Source: Candidatus Obscuribacterales bacterium
Lineage (GTDB): Bacteria > Cyanobacteriota > Vampirovibrionia > Obscuribacterales > Obscuribacteraceae
Length of the DNA stretch: 64,000 nt
Direction: 5' to 3'
Assembly (NCBI GenBank): GCA_021732085.1
Contig: JAKFVQ010000006.1
Location: forward strand, 62,001-126,000
Of the stretch, positions 61,109 through 64,000 are shown piece after piece (position 1 is the stretch's first letter; each line of letters starts with the position of its first letter). The position numbers were made by a program, and so were the translations under genes. Under the pieces are notes generated by a model that was not told the DNA's origin, did not search any database, and saw nothing but the letters and a program-made list of their open reading frames with translations.

Positions 61109-64000
61109 TTACGGTGTCAGGCGCAATCCGGACAAAGTGGTCTGTTTTGCAAGAGGCAAAAGCTGTGTCTCCGACTCGATCAGAGAATTAAAGAATACAT
61201 CTTCCGGGTCGAAATGTTCCCGTGCCAGCTCGACTATGTGTTGATGGTGCGTGAACATGATTACTTGAGTCCGTTTGGAAAATTCAACCAACACGCGCAA
61301 GGTAGCCAGTGAGCGCTGATCGTCGAAGTTCACGAGGATGTCATCAACGATAAACGGCAGTGGCTCTTCCCGATCCAGATAAAGTGAGAGGCTGGCAAGT
61401 CGCAGAGCCAGGTAGACCTGGTCGCATGTGCCTTCGCTCATACCCTCGATTGGGGTGAGACTTCCAGTCTCGGCTTTTACTCCGAACAAAACCGGATCGC
61501 CCTTATCATTGAAATCTTCTTGTAATCCAGCGAAATTATTGTTGGTCAAGCGCGCAAAGATTTCACTAGCCCTTTTCAAGATGGGACTTTGATGCTTTTC
61601 GCGGTAGCGCTCAATCGCTTTCTTGAGAATCAGGCTTGCTAATCTTAGCCGTCCATATTGCTCGACGTCCTGCCCCAACTCCGCAAGAATTTGTTGAACA
61701 CGAGCCGCGGACTCGGCTGCAAGAGCCGCTCCGTCCATTCCTTTTATGATTTGCAGTTCGCTTCCAATGCTTACCTGAATCTGATCGCGCTCTGCCTGTA
61801 ACTGCTGAACATTTTCTGATAACTCCGGAATTTCTTTGTTTAAACTTTCCAGAGACTTTTCGGCGCATTCCTTCAACAATGATTCCAGTGAACAATCGGG
61901 TGCAATCCGGACCAGCTGCCGATTATAGTTATCCAAAAGCTCGTTGACGCGGCGTCGCTGTTCAGACTTTCGAGCAGCTTCAATCAAATCAGCTTCAGAT
62001 TGGACTTGTGCTTCCAGCATCATGCGCTGTTTTTTGTCTGCCAAGTTTGAAAGCGCGGACTTCCTGACTGCTATAGCTTCTTGAAGCTCGGTTTGCTGCT
62101 CTGCCACCAGTTTTCGTCGAGCAAAAACTTCCTTCGCCTTCTTAAGCCTTGCATAAAGCTCGTTAGCTGTACGCTCAGCCGAATCTTGCCGAGCATCAGG
62201 CATCAACTGTTGGGCTAGCTCGAACACATCATTCCTGAACTTATCAGCATCGCGATCGATGCCGGCGATTCGCCGCTTGAAGTTGGCTATTTGCTCATAA
62301 TGAGCGAAGAATTGATCAAGCCGATCAAGGAAAGCGGTGATTTCTTCGGGACTGGTGCTTGACGCAAGCCCTACAGCAGCCACCGCGGGGTCCCATGCCG
62401 CCGACCATGATTCAATCTCACCGGCGCACTTCGAATCGATCTCCGTGAGTGTGAGCCGTTCCGAATTCAACTTCGCTAATGCTTTTTCAAGATCGGCATA
62501 GGTCTGTTTGGAAGAGCGGGCTTGCTCCAAGGCCTCTTGCGCAAGCGGGATGATTTCAATTAAGGCTGTATTTTCAGAAACATCAGAGCCGATTTTCTTG
62601 AGTCGCTGCAGTTCCTTTATCAGCTCGGTTTTTAAATTCAGACTACGCTGTTCATCCTGCTCGAGTTTATCTAGTTCCGTGGTGACCGCATCAAGGCTTT
62701 TTAACAAGTTCTGAAATGCAGGTTTCCACATTTTTGCTTGTGATGGTGTAGCAAAACGATCAGCAACTTCGAGCCAGAGAGCGCGCCAATCATTTGTCTT
62801 CTTACTGAGGGTTGCTTCTATCAATGCGATCTTTTTATTTGCTTCTTCTCGTCTCTCATCAAGCTGTTTGCTCAGGCGAGTCAGCTGCGCCTTTCTGGCA
62901 ACAGAATCTGCTTCGGTGCGCAAGCGATCGGAGATCAAATCGGATTGAGAGACCGTCCAAACATAAGCAGTTTCAAGATCAATTGGTTGTTGCAGGGAGC
63001 TGCAAAAGGACGCAATCTCACCGCTATCAGTTTGTGATTCTTTCCAAGACTTCAGGACAAGCTTCCAGCCTCTCTCGCGCGATTCGCGGAGCCTGACAAG
63101 GTCCGCCTCTTCAGGCACATTGCGCATATTGGCATGATTTTCCAGCTGTTCCTTTGCTAAACGCAGCTCTTCGCCTAATGCTTGAAAACGGTCCTTCGCA
63201 TTTTCAAGTTCCTTGTTTGTGTTTGCAATATCGCGATCAAACTGCTCGATAGTTTCACTGTCCGGAACCGGCAACAGATTGATAAACTCGGACAGTGCAC
63301 TTGTATTCAAATTGGATTCGGTTACGTCAGCTGGAATACGCACACCAAGCTTTCGCAAATCGAGCAAGATTTGTTTATACTTTCTCTCAATAGACCGCCG
63401 TTCGCCAGCACACCGTTGCTCAATTTGAGCATCTTGCTGTGCCGATCGAAACACTGCCGTCAGCTTTTCACAGTCGGGCAGCTCTCCAATTTTCGCGATA
63501 GCATCGCGGCATTGTTGGATACTTTCGCCATTGCGTTTCATCTGAGCTTCGGCATCACGCTTTGCCTGCCACAAGGCCTTTCGCTCCAAAGCGAGCTTGC
63601 GCAAACGAGTCTTTTCCTGCACACTCAGGCGGAACTCTTGCGCTGCTTCAAAGTCGCATTCTTTACCAAGATCGCGCAAGCAAGATTTGGCCCGCTCCTC
63701 TTCATCCTCCAGATTTTGCACAAGACCGGATTTATCAATCGCTGCCTTCTGGTGTGAGCCTAATGACTGTTGCAACATTTCGATTCGATTAGATTGATCG
63801 AGAATTGTCTCCGGCAAATCGAGCGCAGAGATCTCACTTAATACCGAACTGAGCTTCTGTTCGTCGTGATTTTGCTCTCTTGTCAAAATGGTCGATTGCT
63901 CGATGATAGCCCGGGCTTCGTCGGCAAAGTTTTCCGGAAGGAGCGGAAATTCTGCCAACTTCTGAGCCTCGTCTAGATACAACGAGCGTTCGGCGATGAG
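61109..64000 (-). CDS. YhaN/SMC-like ATPase, N-terminus outside the window
   Basis: The frame stays open to the window edge. The visible 963 or so codons are mostly long coiled coil (many Leu/Glu/Lys/Gln heptads). The C-terminal head has the ABC signature MSEGTCDQVYLALRLASL, Walker B PFIVDDILVNFDD and the following His motif FTHHQHIVELA. The N-terminal P-loop half is beyond position 64000. The architecture matches YhaN-type AAA/SMC-like ATPases, often paired with an SbcD-like phosphoesterase, which would lie upstream off the window. It is probably involved in DNA end processing or repair. Confidence 0.88.
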   Translation of the reverse strand, partial: LIAERSLYLDEAQKLAEFPLLPENFADEARAIIEQSTILTREQNHDEQKLSSVLSEISALDLPETILDQSNRIEMLQQSLGSHQKAAIDKSGLVQNLEDEEERAKSCLRDLGKECDFEAAQEFRLSVQEKTRLRKLALERKALWQAKRDAEAQMKRNGESIQQCRDAIAKIGELPDCEKLTAVFRSAQQDAQIEQRCAGERRSIERKYKQILLDLRKLGVRIPADVTESNLNTSALSEFINLLPVPDSETIEQFDRDIANTNKELENAKDRFQALGEELRLAKEQLENHANMRNVPEEADLVRLRESRERGWKLVLKSWKESQTDSGEIASFCSSLQQPIDLETAYVWTVSQSDLISDRLRTEADSVARKAQLTRLSKQLDERREEANKKIALIEATLSKKTNDWRALWLEVADRFATPSQAKMWKPAFQNLLKSLDAVTTELDKLEQDEQRSLNLKTELIKELQRLKKIGSDVSENTALIEIIPLAQEALEQARSSKQTYADLEKALAKLNSERLTLTEIDSKCAGEIESWSAAWDPAVAAVGLASSTSPEEITAFLDRLDQFFAHYEQIANFKRRIAGIDRDADKFRNDVFELAQQLMPDARQDSAERTANELYARLKKAKEVFARRKLVAEQQTELQEAIAVRKSALSNLADKKQRMMLEAQVQSEADLIEAARKSEQRRRVNELLDNYNRQLVRIAPDCSLESLLKECAEKSLESLNKEIPELSENVQQLQAERDQIQVSIGSELQIIKGMDGAALAAESAARVQQILAELGQDVEQYGRLRLASLILKKAIERYREKHQSPILKRASEIFARLTNNNFAGLQEDFNDKGDPVLFGVKAETGSLTPIEGMSEGTCDQVYLALRLASLSLYLDREEPLPFIVDDILVNFDDQRSLATLRVLVEFSKRTQVIMFTHHQHIVELAREHFDPEDVFFNSLIESETQLLPLAKQTTLSGLRLTP

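Overview
The window is about 64 kb of a bacterial chromosome of intermediate G+C content. It has no ribosomal operon, phage or insertion sequence, so taxonomy is inferred from gene content only. Several Hanks-type Ser/Thr kinases (some with TPR tails), a DUF1800/DUF1501 pair, an actinobacterial-type ferrochelatase with a C-terminal Cys cluster, an ATP-dependent ligase with its exonuclease, a giant beta-helix surface protein and many low-complexity exported proteins fit a free-living, large-genome lineage. My best guess is Obscuribacterales/'Melainabacteria' (non-photosynthetic Cyanobacteriota), with Planctomycetes- or Acidobacteria-like groups as alternatives. A marker-gene tree would decide.

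Layout. 1-8.3 kb: the 3' end of a tRNA-Cys, two zinc metallopeptidase-like proteins (one a secreted matrixin with a long Ala/Pro/Ser/Thr linker), a soluble Ser/Thr kinase, and a likely operon of a Spy-like exported protein, DUF1800 and a Tat-exported DUF1501 protein. 8.4-19 kb: a VirB4/TraC-like protein whose nucleotide-binding motifs have decayed, a DUF429 protein, glycerol dehydrogenase, an exported alpha/beta hydrolase, an FKBP prolyl isomerase, and an overlapping exonuclease-ligase pair. 19-25 kb: a 34-residue-repeat protein, ferrochelatase, small exported proteins and a Gln/Trp-rich prion-like protein. 25-31 kb: a YbiT-type ABC-F ATPase, a calpain-family protease with an EF-hand, a transglutaminase-like protein and a hicBA pair with a frameshifted antitoxin. 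31-41 kb: a monooxygenase-fold protein, an exported amidohydrolase, a Skp/OmpH-like chaperone behind a structured leader, a DHH phosphoesterase, a Gly-rich exported protein, a GIY-YIG protein and an 1160-residue nuclease-helicase. 41-50 kb: an MsrA gene with in-frame UGA at the catalytic Cys position, then a family of kinases with TPR tails, one of them an internally deleted remnant. 50.5-59.4 kb: a ~2950-residue beta-helix protein with internal duplications and a FecR-like C-terminus. 59.4-64 kb: a PAS sensor histidine kinase and a YhaN/SMC-like ATPase cut by the window end.

The most notable observation is msrA. The codon for its nucleophilic Cys is UGA, the rest of the frame is open and well conserved, and a hairpin whose loop begins with GU lies 25 nt downstream, as expected of a bacterial SECIS element. 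This predicts a selenoprotein MsrA.

How the genes may work together: the exonuclease and ligase form a DNA end-repair module. MsrA, FKBP and the Skp-like protein belong to protein quality control. The kinase-TPR array next to the giant surface protein and a histidine kinase suggests a signalling and envelope neighbourhood, but that link rests on adjacency alone.
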